DNA of 10,850 bases from Bacteroidales bacterium (GCA_016281295.1 JAEEII010000254.1:1-10850); one strand, 5' to 3'. Counted from the first letter of the stretch, positions 1 through 7,246 are shown. Notes: generated by a model from the letters alone, not told the origin. A program made the numbers and translations.

Positions 1-671
1 AAGCGGCGTTCCAGGCGTTCCTTCACCACGTTGATGTCGTAGGGGAACTCCGGGAGGAGGCACACCTCGGCACCGCCGGCGATGGCGCTGTGCAGGGCGA
101 TCCATCCCGCGTCGCGACCCATCACTTCAAGGATGAAGACACGGTTGTGGGACGCTGCGGTCGTCACGAGTTTATCCACGGCTTCGGTGGCGATTTGCAC
201 CGCGGTCTGGAAGCCGAAGGTGCATTCCGTCATGGAGAGGTCGTTGTCGATGGTCTTAGGCACACCGATGATGTTCAAGCCCTTCTCATAGAGCTTCTGC
301 GAGATACGTTGTGAGCCGTCACCACCGATGCTGATCACGGCGTCGATGCCCATGTATTGCAGTTTGCGAAGCATCTCGTCGGAGCGGTCAACGGTAGTCC
401 AGGTGCCGTCGTTGTTCTTGACTGGCCAGCTGAACGGGCCGCCTTTGTTGGTGGTCTCGATGATGGTGCCACCGCGGAAGTGGATGCCACGCACCGACTC
501 TGGAGTCAGCCTGACGACCTCAGTGGGTTCCCACAGGATGCCGTTATAGGCTTGAATACTACCGAGCACTTCCCAATCCTTCTCTTGGGCAGCTCTCTTG
601 ACGATGGCGCGAATCACGGCGTTCAAGCCTGGACAGTCGCCGCCACCGGTTAATACGAGTAGTCTTTTCAT
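1..671 (-). CDS. pfkA: 6-phosphofructokinase, N-terminal two thirds (cut by left edge)
   Basis: Phosphofructokinase phosphorylates fructose 6-phosphate to fructose 1,6-bisphosphate in cytosolic glycolysis. The 223 visible residues start MKRLLVLTGGGDCPGLNAVI, the usual nucleotide-binding N-terminus. GGDGS lies at 116-120, PKTIDND at 138-144 with the catalytic Asp at 142, and MGR at 184-186. The frame is open to the left edge, so the C-terminal third is missing from the window, not broken. Family knowledge: Gly after GGD (residue 119, E. coli Gly104) goes with ATP use, whereas PPi enzymes have Asp there. Lys139, where E. coli has Gly124, is typical of PPi enzymes and of some ATP-using ones such as the trypanosome enzyme. 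I therefore favour ATP as donor without being sure. The ATG at 671 lies 24 nt after the stop of the DUF4919 gene, with no clear promoter or ribosome binding site between them, so co-transcription is likely. Confidence 0.95.
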   Translation of the reverse strand, partial: MKRLLVLTGGGDCPGLNAVIRAIVKRAAQEKDWEVLGSIQAYNGILWEPTEVVRLTPESVRGIHFRGGTIIETTNKGGPFSWPVKNNDGTWTTVDRSDEMLRKLQYMGIDAVISIGGDGSQRISQKLYEKGLNIIGVPKTIDNDLSMTECTFGFQTAVQIATEAVDKLVTTAASHNRVFILEVMGRDAGWIALHSAIAGGAEVCLLPEFPYDINVVKERLERR

Positions 672-695
672 ATTTAAGATGTTATTATTTCAGAC

Positions 696-1451
696 TCAAA
701 AACCAAATATTTTGTTCATTGCTTCCATACTGACCGTAATATTGAAGTACATGGATTCCAACCCATATTCATTCTCCTTCAAATCCATCACATCGTATGA
801 TTGACCTTTGTCCTTCACCAACGATTGCATCGTGGGCGACAAACCACAAATATCCATTATACCATACTCATCTGCGACGTTTATCACATGAAACGCCGTT
901 TCTTTCGAGCGCCCGTCACCGGTGGAGGTCACCGCCGATAGAAGCATCACAACCTGATTATAGGCATCAGCGGTCTTTTCTGAATCTGGACCATACAAGT
1001 TACTATAGATAATTTGTTTATACCAGTGAAACCTGATATTCGTCGGGTCTGTTTCCAACTCCTTATCAATTTCCTTGGCAGCTTTTTCCCAATCTTCCTT
1101 ACTAGGGGTATCCTTTTCAAAGGCTTCGCGCAAAGCATCGATTTTGGCCCTCTTATAGGGGTCATAATCCGAACGTGTGGCGGTCCCATAATAAAAATGG
1201 CGTAATTGCTCAAGACTCAATGTGGTATCCGCCGCTTGGAAGCGTCTCAACAATTCAGGATAATAGAATTCGCTTCCCTTTGTATTGATTTCTTTCTTTA
1301 TCCTTTTATAATCAGGAGCGTTTGCGGTAATGCTCGCATCACCTTTTCGGGTGGCTGTCTTTTTGCTTGTGGAACAAGAATCAAAGACCGACAAGACTGC
1401 CAATGACAGAAATGCAACCATTATGATAAAAGATATTCTTTTCATACGCAT
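696..1451 (-). CDS. DUF4919 family exported protein, probable lipoprotein
   Basis: A 251-residue protein with a basic N-terminus, a hydrophobic stretch at about 6-22 and Cys26 followed by STSKK, which looks like a lipoprotein signal. The residues before Cys26 (Phe-Asp-Ser) are a poor lipobox because Asp at -2 is unusual, so SPI cleavage is possible. Residues 47-240 match my memory of DUF4919 in Bacteroidales: PDYKRIKKEI, then YYPELLRRFQAADTTLSLEQ, LRHFYYG, YDPYKR, a helical middle, ETAFHVINVADEYGIMDICG and a final MYFNI. The family has no known function. ATG codons at 1451 and 1445 (Met3) are both possible starts; neither has a Shine-Dalgarno. The gene begins 6 nt after the endonuclease stop and ends 24 nt before pfk, so it is probably read with both. 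Its base composition lies between the AT-rich restriction genes and aspS. Confidence 0.85.
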   Translation of the reverse strand: MRMKRISFIIMVAFLSLAVLSVFDSCSTSKKTATRKGDASITANAPDYKRIKKEINTKGSEFYYPELLRRFQAADTTLSLEQLRHFYYGTATRSDYDPYKRAKIDALREAFEKDTPSKEDWEKAAKEIDKELETDPTNIRFHWYKQIIYSNLYGPDSEKTADAYNQVVMLLSAVTSTGDGRSKETAFHVINVADEYGIMDICGLSPTMQSLVKDKGQSYDVMDLKENEYGLESMYFNITVSMEAMNKIFGF

Positions 1452-1457
1452 ATGGTT

Positions 1458-2192
1458 TTATAAAATTTCTACCCAATCTTCACCATAATTAATTTGTTTC
1501 AAAGTTTCTTCTACATCAAGTTTAGGAGGTTGCTTTATTCTAAACTTTACCGCATTCTTTGGAATGTTTGTGTGAATAGTAAACTGTGAGCCATGAGGTT
1601 GCCATGTAAACCGTGTTTCGCCAGTTTCAATATCAATACCTATCAAATTGCCGTTCTTATTTTCTTCCCATCGATAAGAACTTGCTACATAACGATGATT
1701 CTCTTCTTCAAACAAGGTATAAGATAGCAAATCTTCACTCCTCACAAGAATTGAGGTTCGCAATGGGTTGTAATAATCTTGGGCAATGTTCACTCTCTCA
1801 TTCCAAATGTTCAATACAGCCCTACCAGTTGCTTCAATGTCTTTATGCGGGTCACTTATCCCATATGAATAATCTGGAGAACAACGACCACTAATAAGTC
1901 GAATAGAAGCATTGGATTTATGAGGATTTTTGGATTTTACGGTTTTCATTGACCATGCCATTTTGTCGAATGTAACATCAGCAATTCCTACAGGTGACTG
2001 CAAATGAGTTCCGCCAATAGCCTCGGCAAAAACATTTCCCCATTCATCACCAGACAAATCTTTGTATCCAACGCACAACAAATAAACGAATTTCTTACCG
2101 ATTTTCTTGATAACTGATACAGGAATCTCATTAATCGGATAGGGTTCGCGTGTCAACAAGCGTTTTGAATCTCTTAACTTTGGATGGTCCAT
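1458..2192 (-). CDS. putative type II restriction endonuclease
   Basis: A 244-residue cytosolic protein whose ATG follows the methyltransferase stop after one nucleotide (TAA-T-ATG), the layout of a cognate restriction-modification pair; no other start is needed. A plausible PD-(D/E)XK core runs from about 45 to 86: acidic helix residues Glu50 and Glu57, Asp72 in PVGIADV, then SMK at 81-83, so the usual acidic residue of ExK would be Ser81. Other conserved-looking blocks are RLISGRCSPDYSYGISDP (98-115), with DIEATGRAVLNIWNERV after it, and TWQPHGSQFTIH (196-207). From memory this pattern resembles the LlaMI-like endonucleases (CCNGG cutters), but I could not test it and do not assign specificity. 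The gene is AT-rich like the methyltransferase and unlike aspS, suggesting they were acquired together. It is full length with no frameshift. The endonuclease role is inferred from context plus motif; confidence in the reading frame itself is higher. Confidence 0.72.
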   Translation of the reverse strand: MDHPKLRDSKRLLTREPYPINEIPVSVIKKIGKKFVYLLCVGYKDLSGDEWGNVFAEAIGGTHLQSPVGIADVTFDKMAWSMKTVKSKNPHKSNASIRLISGRCSPDYSYGISDPHKDIEATGRAVLNIWNERVNIAQDYYNPLRTSILVRSEDLLSYTLFEEENHRYVASSYRWEENKNGNLIGIDIETGETRFTWQPHGSQFTIHTNIPKNAVKFRIKQPPKLDVEETLKQINYGEDWVEIL

Positions 2193-2193
2193 A

Positions 2194-3453
2194 TTATTGT
2201 TGTTTTAATATTGAATCAATTTTAATGGCTATTTGTCTTATCATCGGAACAGCTACACTATTACCTGTTTGTCGACGAATTTCTCCATGAGAAACGGATA
2301 TTCTATAATCATCAGGAAATCCTTGGAAACGAAGTAATTCTCTAGATGACGGACGGCGCTTCCCATTTACAAGCAAATAGTTATAACTTGCCCCTGTGCG
2401 CAATGCACAAGCGTAATCAAGTACAGAAACATTTCCTGCCTTATTTTCATGCCAAATTGAAGGATAGAATATGCGTTTGCCTTCTGTTTGCTTCTTACGT
2501 TTCTGTATAATCCAATCAGATGCAAAGAGAGAAATGTCAACCATATCATCTGATTCCAAAACACTATTTAAAGAATAGGGCTGCTTCTTAAAATCAAAAT
2601 CAAACGCATTAATGCTATCCTCATTTCTAAACCCGACTATAATGACACGTTCTCTTTTTTGCGGTAATCCAAAATCAAGAGCATTCAAAACTTGCCATTT
2701 GACATGATATCCAAGTTCATCCAAAATACGAAGAATGGTCTTGAAAGTTCTACCATGGTCATGTGTTGTCAGTTGTTTCACATTCTCTAACAATATAGCT
2801 TGCGGCTTGTGTTGTTCAAGTATGGTAGCAACTTCAAAAAACATCGTACCACGAACATCCTCGAAACCTTTCATTTTTCCCATAATAGAGAAAGCCTGAC
2901 ATGGAAAACCTGCGAGCAACAAGTCAAAATGTTTAGGAATATGTTTTTTTGTCGATTCTTTTGTAATGTCTCCAAAAGGCATTTCACCAAAATTGGCAAA
3001 ATAGGTATGTTGAGCAAATTTATCCCATTCTGAAGAAAAAACACATCGATAACCTAATTCATTAAAAGGTAAACGAATGCCACCAATTCCTGCAAAAAGG
3101 TCTATTAAAGAGAATTGACCTTGTTTGGGATTAGGAAAGGGCACATTGAAAAACTCTTCAAACAATCCATATTGAGCAGGGTCTTCTGCCACCATTGAAG
3201 CATATTCCTCCATCGGCTCAAACTCAAGGTCTGGATTGACACTTTTCTTCCGCTCCAAAAACTCCAGAATAGCCGAAACTATTTCCTCTTTGTTCTCTAC
3301 TTGACCAATCTCACTATTATGCAAATATTGACTTAATACAGCCAACATATTCTCGTATGAAGTTTCATCATAAACCTTCACACCAGTTTGGCTATCAACC
3401 TCTTCTGGAAAATCAGTCAATTTAATATCTTCTATGGATTTCTTTTTTGTCAT
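2194..3453 (-). CDS. DNA (cytosine-5-)-methyltransferase of a type II R-M system
   Basis: Transfers a methyl group from S-adenosylmethionine to C5 of cytosine in DNA, protecting sites from the adjoining endonuclease. The 419 residues carry the full m5C motif order: motif I LIDLFAGIGG (116-125) for cofactor binding, motif IV GFPCQAFS with nucleophile Cys185, motif VI ENV with Glu223, motif VIII QKRER (265-269), a short target-recognition region at about 276-370 including RTGASYNYLL, motif IX RELLRFQGFP (371-380) and motif X QTGNSVAVPM (395-404). All key residues are present, so it should be active. Residues 1-113 are an acidic, mostly helical extension before motif I that I do not recognise. 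In some m5C enzymes such an extension is a repressor domain, but no helix-turn-helix is evident here. The start ATG at 3453 is 46 nt after aspS with a hairpin between; I see no clear TAnnTTTG box of its own. Confidence 0.95.
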   Translation of the reverse strand: MTKKKSIEDIKLTDFPEEVDSQTGVKVYDETSYENMLAVLSQYLHNSEIGQVENKEEIVSAILEFLERKKSVNPDLEFEPMEEYASMVAEDPAQYGLFEEFFNVPFPNPKQGQFSLIDLFAGIGGIRLPFNELGYRCVFSSEWDKFAQHTYFANFGEMPFGDITKESTKKHIPKHFDLLLAGFPCQAFSIMGKMKGFEDVRGTMFFEVATILEQHKPQAILLENVKQLTTHDHGRTFKTILRILDELGYHVKWQVLNALDFGLPQKRERVIIVGFRNEDSINAFDFDFKKQPYSLNSVLESDDMVDISLFASDWIIQKRKKQTEGKRIFYPSIWHENKAGNVSVLDYACALRTGASYNYLLVNGKRRPSSRELLRFQGFPDDYRISVSHGEIRRQTGNSVAVPMIRQIAIKIDSILKQQ

Positions 3454-3462
3454 ATTTTGGTG

Positions 3463-3491
3463 GTAGGGCTGCCATACTATGACAGCCCTAC
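3463..3491. terminator. hairpin between aspS and the methyltransferase gene
   Basis: GTAGGGCTG (3463-3471) pairs perfectly with CAGCCCTAC (3483-3491). Inside, one C/A mismatch is followed by three more pairs (3473-3475 with 3479-3481) and a three-base loop. It lies just after the aspS stop and 9 nt before the methyltransferase ATG on the minus strand. Neither strand has a T-run after the stem, so it is not a standard intrinsic terminator. It may instead be a 3'-end processing or attenuation structure for aspS, a 5' leader element of the methyltransferase, or a palindromic repeat unit. The hairpin is certain; its role is inferred. Confidence 0.5.
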
Positions 3492-3499
3492 AATTCTAA

Positions 3500-5254
3500 T
3501 CATTTCAAATTCAACGCAATCTGCAACTCGTCCAGTTGTTCTGGTGCGATTGGTGCGGGCGAGCCGCTCATCACATCGCGGCCAGCGTTGTTCTTCGGGA
3601 AGGCGATGAAGTCGCGGATCGAGTCGGCGCCACCGAAGAGGGAGCAGAGACGGTCGAAGCCGAAGGCAAGACCAGCGTGAGGCGGAGCACCGTACTCGAA
3701 AGCACCCATCAGGAAGCCGAATTGCTCCTGAGCCTTCTCGTCGGTGAAGCCCAAGGTGTGGAACATCTTGTTTTGCAAGGTGCGGTCGTGGATACGGATG
3801 GAACCACCGCCCACCTCCACGCCATTCATCACGATGTCGTAGGCGTTGGCGCGAATGTCACCCCACTTCGTCGGGTCGTCCAATAAGGCCTCATCCTCAG
3901 GTTTCGGGGCAGTGAAGGGATGGTGCATGGCGTAATAGCGTTGTGTCTCCTCGTCCCACTCCAACAGCGGGAAGTCGATGACCCACAGCGGTGCGTATTT
4001 GTTCGGGTCGCGGAGGCCAAGCTGGTTGCCCATCTCAAGACGGAGGGCGTTGAGCTGCACGCGGGTCTTCATGGCGTCGCCGCAGAGGATGAGCATCAAG
4101 TCGCCAGGCTTGGAGCCGAACTTCTCGGCGATAGCCTTGAGGTCATCAGGGGTGAAGAACTTATCCACCGACGACTTAAAGGAGCCATCCGTGTTGTATT
4201 TGATATAGACCATGCCACCAGCACCCACCTGCGGACGTTTCACGAACTCGGTGAGGGCGTCGAGCTGCTTGCGCGTATATTCGGAGCAGCCAAGGGCGTT
4301 GATGCCCACCACCAGCTCCGCATTGTCAAAGAGGCTGAAGCCGTGACCTTTAGCCACGTCGTTGAGTTCCACAAAACGCATGTCGAATCGGATGTCTGGC
4401 TTGTCGGAACCATAGTATTTCATGGCATCGTGCCAGGTCATACGCGGGAACTTGTCGAACTCAAGACCTTTCACTTCTTTGAAAAGATGTTTGGCCAGGC
4501 CTTCAAAGGTGTTCAGCACATCCTCTTGCTCCACGAAACTCATCTCACAGTCGATCTGGGTGAATTCGGGCTGTCGGTCAGCGCGAAGGTCCTCGTCGCG
4601 GAAGCAACGAACAATCTGGAAATAACGGTCGAAGCCCGCCACCATGAGCAGCTGTTTGTACTGCTGCGGACTTTGCGGCAGGGCATAGAACTCGCCTGGA
4701 TTCATGCGCGAAGGCACCACGAAATCGCGGGCACCCTCGGGCGTCGATTTGATGAGCATCGGGGTCTCAATCTCCATGAAGTTCAAGTCGCTGAGATAGT
4801 TACGCACCAACATCGCCATACGGTGACGCAGTTCCAGGTTTTGACGCACTGGGGTACGACGCAAGTCCAGGTAACGGTATTTCATACGGAGGTCATCGCC
4901 ACCGTCGCTGTTGTCTTCGATGGTGAAAGGAGGGGTCTTGCTTTTATTTAATAAGGTAAAGGCCTTCACACGAATCTCAATCTCACCCGTAGGCACTTTC
5001 ATATTTTTCGATTCACGCTCAATGACCGTGCCTTGCGCTTGGATCACATATTCACGCCCAAAAGAACGAGCCTGTTCCACCAGTCTCGGGTCACTGTTTT
5101 CATCCAATAAAAGCTGAGTGATGCCATAACGGTCACGGAGGTCAATCCAAACGAGAGAGCCTTTGTCACGCACGCGTTGCACCCAACCAGCCAATGTCAC
5201 TTCCTTGCCAACATCAGCAAGACGAAGTTCGCCACAAGTGTTTGTTCTATACAT
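3500..5254 (-). CDS. aspS: aspartate--tRNA ligase
   Basis: Charges tRNA-Asp with aspartate in the cytosol for translation. The 584 residues match the bacterial type. An N-terminal OB-fold anticodon-binding domain occupies about 1-105 ([20 protein letters not shown]). Class II motif 1 is around FMEIETPML (159-167). Motif 2 is [19 protein letters not shown] (217-235) with Arg219. The bacterial GAD insertion spans roughly 290-410, [10 protein letters not shown] lies at 482-491, and motif 3 GLAFGFDR ends at Arg535. The position that is His in known non-discriminating bacterial enzymes and Leu30 in E. coli is Lys31 here. That argues weakly for a tRNA-Asp-specific enzyme. The ATG at 5254 has a full-consensus promoter about 43 nt upstream. 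It is complete and GC-richer than the restriction genes behind it, which may depend on its promoter. Confidence 0.98.
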   Translation of the reverse strand: MYRTNTCGELRLADVGKEVTLAGWVQRVRDKGSLVWIDLRDRYGITQLLLDENSDPRLVEQARSFGREYVIQAQGTVIERESKNMKVPTGEIEIRVKAFTLLNKSKTPPFTIEDNSDGGDDLRMKYRYLDLRRTPVRQNLELRHRMAMLVRNYLSDLNFMEIETPMLIKSTPEGARDFVVPSRMNPGEFYALPQSPQQYKQLLMVAGFDRYFQIVRCFRDEDLRADRQPEFTQIDCEMSFVEQEDVLNTFEGLAKHLFKEVKGLEFDKFPRMTWHDAMKYYGSDKPDIRFDMRFVELNDVAKGHGFSLFDNAELVVGINALGCSEYTRKQLDALTEFVKRPQVGAGGMVYIKYNTDGSFKSSVDKFFTPDDLKAIAEKFGSKPGDLMLILCGDAMKTRVQLNALRLEMGNQLGLRDPNKYAPLWVIDFPLLEWDEETQRYYAMHHPFTAPKPEDEALLDDPTKWGDIRANAYDIVMNGVEVGGGSIRIHDRTLQNKMFHTLGFTDEKAQEQFGFLMGAFEYGAPPHAGLAFGFDRLCSLFGGADSIRDFIAFPKNNAGRDVMSGSPAPIAPEQLDELQIALNLK

Positions 5255-5296
5255 TGCTATCTATATTTAGAAGTTAAATTTCAGAAGTTAAAACTG

Positions 5297-5327
5297 CAAA
5301 AATAAATAAAAACAACATTTCAACAAA
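5297..5327 (-). promoter_or_regulatory. aspS promoter, full Bacteroides-type consensus
   Basis: On the minus strand TTTG (5327-5324) is followed by exactly 19 nt and then TATTTTTG (5304-5297). This matches the known Bacteroidota sigma factor consensus TTTG-N19-TAnnTTTG. The predicted transcription start is near 5290, giving an AT-rich leader of about 36 nt before the aspS ATG at 5254. No other promoter of this quality is visible upstream of the four genes that follow on this strand. Confidence 0.8.
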
Positions 5328-5330
5328 TAA

Positions 5331-5349
5331 ACAATTCAACAATTCAACA
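5331..5349. repeat. 8-bp tandem repeat in the divergent promoter region
   Basis: ACAATTCA occurs twice in tandem (5331-5338, 5339-5346) and is followed by ACA, giving 2.4 copies. It sits just upstream of the aspS -33 element and covers the place where the -33 element of the divergent lipoprotein gene should be. It could be simple AT-rich sequence, or a site for a regulator or for slippage; nothing more can be said. Confidence 0.6.
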
Positions 5350-5357
5350 GAAAATCT

Positions 5358-5365
5358 TACTTTTG
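5358..5365 (+). promoter_or_regulatory. -7 box of the lipoprotein gene
   Basis: TACTTTTG matches the Bacteroidota -7 consensus TAnnTTTG. There is no good TTTG at the expected -33 position (TTCA at 5335-5338). The box ends 5 nt before the ATG at 5371, so transcription would start at or next to that ATG. Confidence 0.6.
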
Positions 5366-5370
5366 CCCCG

Positions 5371-7221
5371 ATGAAAGCACCTGTGAAAAAACAAATCTCC
5401 TTTCTCTTGACCGCCATCGTGGTGCTCATGATGACGCGATGCGCTAATGTTGTGACCCCTACCGGCGGGCCCAAGGATATCGCACCGCCAAAGGTAGTGG
5501 AGGCAGTGCCTGAAAATCGAAGCACCCTTTTCAACAGCAAGAAAATCGAAATCACTTTCGATGAATACATCACCCTTGAAAACGCCCAGCAAAACGTCTT
5601 CTTCTCCCCTCCGCTCACCACAAAACCCGATATCAAATTAAACAACAAAACCGTTGTAATTAAATTTAAAGAGACATTGCTTGAAAACACCACTTACACG
5701 GTTCATTTCGGCAACGCCATCAAAGATTTACATGAAGGAAACATATTTAATAATTATACCTATACATTTTCTACTGGAATCATTATCGACACTTTACAAA
5801 TAAGTGGCAAGATATTAGATGCAGAAACCACAAAACCAATAGAAGATATGCTGGTGGGAGTTTATTTTTGTGAATGCGACACCTTGTTCGCCCTCCCCAC
5901 CCTCGTGGCGCCGGATTACCTTACCAAAACGGACAAAGAAGGCAAGTTCATTTTGGAGGGGTTGCCCGACAAAAAGTTTCTGGTTTTTGCGTTGAAGGAC
6001 ATGAACTCCAACCTCTATTATGATATGCCCAACGAGATGGTTGCCTTTCTCGACACGTTGGTCCCGGCATCATACCCTCAGCTTCCGCGAAAAACAACAG
6101 ATTCCCTCTCCTTCGATACCACTTTCATGACTCACGACTCGCTTTCGGTAACCCTTGACTCGCTTTCGGTAACCCTTGACTCGCTTCCAGCGATTCCCGA
6201 CACGGTGCTGGCGAACGACTCATTGGTTCCTCCCATCGAAATTCAAGACACAAGGTATTTCGACCCAAACTCCCTGGATTTGGTTCTCTATGCATTTATA
6301 GAAACAGACACAACACAGATGTTATTAGAGAAAAAACTTATCGAGGAAGGTTTCTTGCGTTTTGCTTTTCGTCATCCAGCCGACAGCGTGCTTTTTGAAA
6401 CCCCTGAAATATTGCCTGATTCCTTCCAGATGGTGCAGATTTGGTCCGAAAAACACGACACCCTATGGTGGCATTTCACGCCTAATATTTTGGACTCCCT
6501 ATGGGTTTACGTTCATGAGGACACCCTCGTTCACGACAGCACCCGATACAGTTTAAAGTATCGGGAGACCAAACAACTGTCAAAGAAGGCACCGAAAGTG
6601 TTAAAAGTAAATAATAATTTAAGGAACAATCTTTTAATGCCCGATGAAGCCTTTACGCTAAAGTTCACAGAACCCGTGGTAAAACTTCAATGGCACGACA
6701 CTTCCACGTTGAAAATCGGAGACACAGTGTTTTACAATGAGATGCGTTTCGAGAAGGCAGACTCATTAGGATTGGAATACCGGTTGGAATGGGATATTGT
6801 TGACACTTTAAATTATGCGATAGCCATTACGGACTCCGTTTTTTATAGTCTTCGGGGACGGACCAACGACTCCCTTCATTTTCAGTTTAAAAGAGCCTTG
6901 GAGAAAGACCTTGGCAACCTGTTCATCACGGTGGTTCCACCAGAGGACATGCAGGTAATCATTCAGTTAGTTGACAGTCGCGACCAGGTAGTGGCCTCAC
7001 GAATCATTAGGGAGGAGCAGCGTGTCGCCTTCGAGCGACTGTTTCCCGACAAGTATAAGCTGAAAGCCATTTTCGACCGCAACCGTGACGGGGGCTGGAG
7101 CACGGGAAACTTCCACAAGGTGTTTTTGCCTGAGACTGTGGAAGATTATCCTGACGTTCTGGATTTAAAAGCGGGTTGGGATATCGATTTAGATGAAAAA
7201 TGGATTCTTTTTTCCGAATAA
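5371..7221 (+). CDS. Big_5/Ig-like domain lipoprotein
   Basis: A 616-residue envelope protein of unknown function. The N-terminus is a signal peptide (KK at 6-7, hydrophobic 11-20) leading to Cys24. CANVVTPTGGPKD is the N-terminal signature I recall from Bacteroidota Ig-like (Big_5) lipoproteins. Arg at -1 of Cys24 is unusual for lipoprotein processing. Residues 40-136 form the Big_5 domain: ENRSTLFNSKKIEITFDEYI, then TTYTVHFGNAIKDLHEGN, ending TYTFSTG. A carboxypeptidase-regulatory-like beta-sandwich follows at about 143-230 (LQISGKILDAETTKPIEDML, DKEGKFILEGLP). Residues 240-290 are a low-complexity Asp/Ser/Leu/Thr linker with a tandem repeat. The C-terminal half is beta-rich without a domain I recognise. 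Met20 also lies in frame but starting there would destroy the signal peptide, so 5371 is preferred. It is transcribed away from aspS and ends 109 nt before the large adhesin gene. Confidence 0.88.
   Translation: MKAPVKKQISFLLTAIVVLMMTRCANVVTPTGGPKDIAPPKVVEAVPENRSTLFNSKKIEITFDEYITLENAQQNVFFSPPLTTKPDIKLNNKTVVIKFKETLLENTTYTVHFGNAIKDLHEGNIFNNYTYTFSTGIIIDTLQISGKILDAETTKPIEDMLVGVYFCECDTLFALPTLVAPDYLTKTDKEGKFILEGLPDKKFLVFALKDMNSNLYYDMPNEMVAFLDTLVPASYPQLPRKTTDSLSFDTTFMTHDSLSVTLDSLSVTLDSLPAIPDTVLANDSLVPPIEIQDTRYFDPNSLDLVLYAFIETDTTQMLLEKKLIEEGFLRFAFRHPADSVLFETPEILPDSFQMVQIWSEKHDTLWWHFTPNILDSLWVYVHEDTLVHDSTRYSLKYRETKQLSKKAPKVLKVNNNLRNNLLMPDEAFTLKFTEPVVKLQWHDTSTLKIGDTVFYNEMRFEKADSLGLEYRLEWDIVDTLNYAIAITDSVFYSLRGRTNDSLHFQFKRALEKDLGNLFITVVPPEDMQVIIQLVDSRDQVVASRIIREEQRVAFERLFPDKYKLKAIFDRNRDGGWSTGNFHKVFLPETVEDYPDVLDLKAGWDIDLDEKWILFSE
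6136..6186 (+). repeat. 21-bp in-frame tandem repeat in the lipoprotein gene
   Basis: Two identical 21-bp copies (6136-6156, 6157-6177) and 9 bp of a third encode DSLSVTL-DSLSVTL-DSL in the low-complexity linker. The copies are identical at the DNA level, which points to recent duplication. The unit is a multiple of three, so gain or loss changes linker length without a frameshift. Confidence 0.9.
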
Positions 7222-7246
7222 TCACTTATTATATTCTTTTTTTTAT

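Noticed and set aside
82..653. Several plus-strand open frames across the phosphofructokinase region
   Set aside because: The minus-strand frame holds all phosphofructokinase motifs; the plus-strand translations match nothing recognisable.
1458..3453. Idea that the gene pair is part of a larger defence island or mobile element
   Set aside because: The flanking genes are aspS and pfk, and no integrase, transposase, toxin-antitoxin or other defence gene is visible. A two-gene R-M cassette is the simplest reading.
3920..4951. 343-residue open frame on the plus strand, antisense to aspS
   Set aside because: It is the mirror of a conserved synthetase coding sequence, its translation is rich in His/Glu/Val/Leu with no recognisable family, and it has no promoter. 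It is an effect of the aspS codon bias.
5274..5693. 139-residue minus-strand frame overlapping the divergent promoter region and the lipoprotein start
   Set aside because: It overlaps both promoters and the lipoprotein signal peptide region, and its hydrophobic look comes from the opposite-strand composition.
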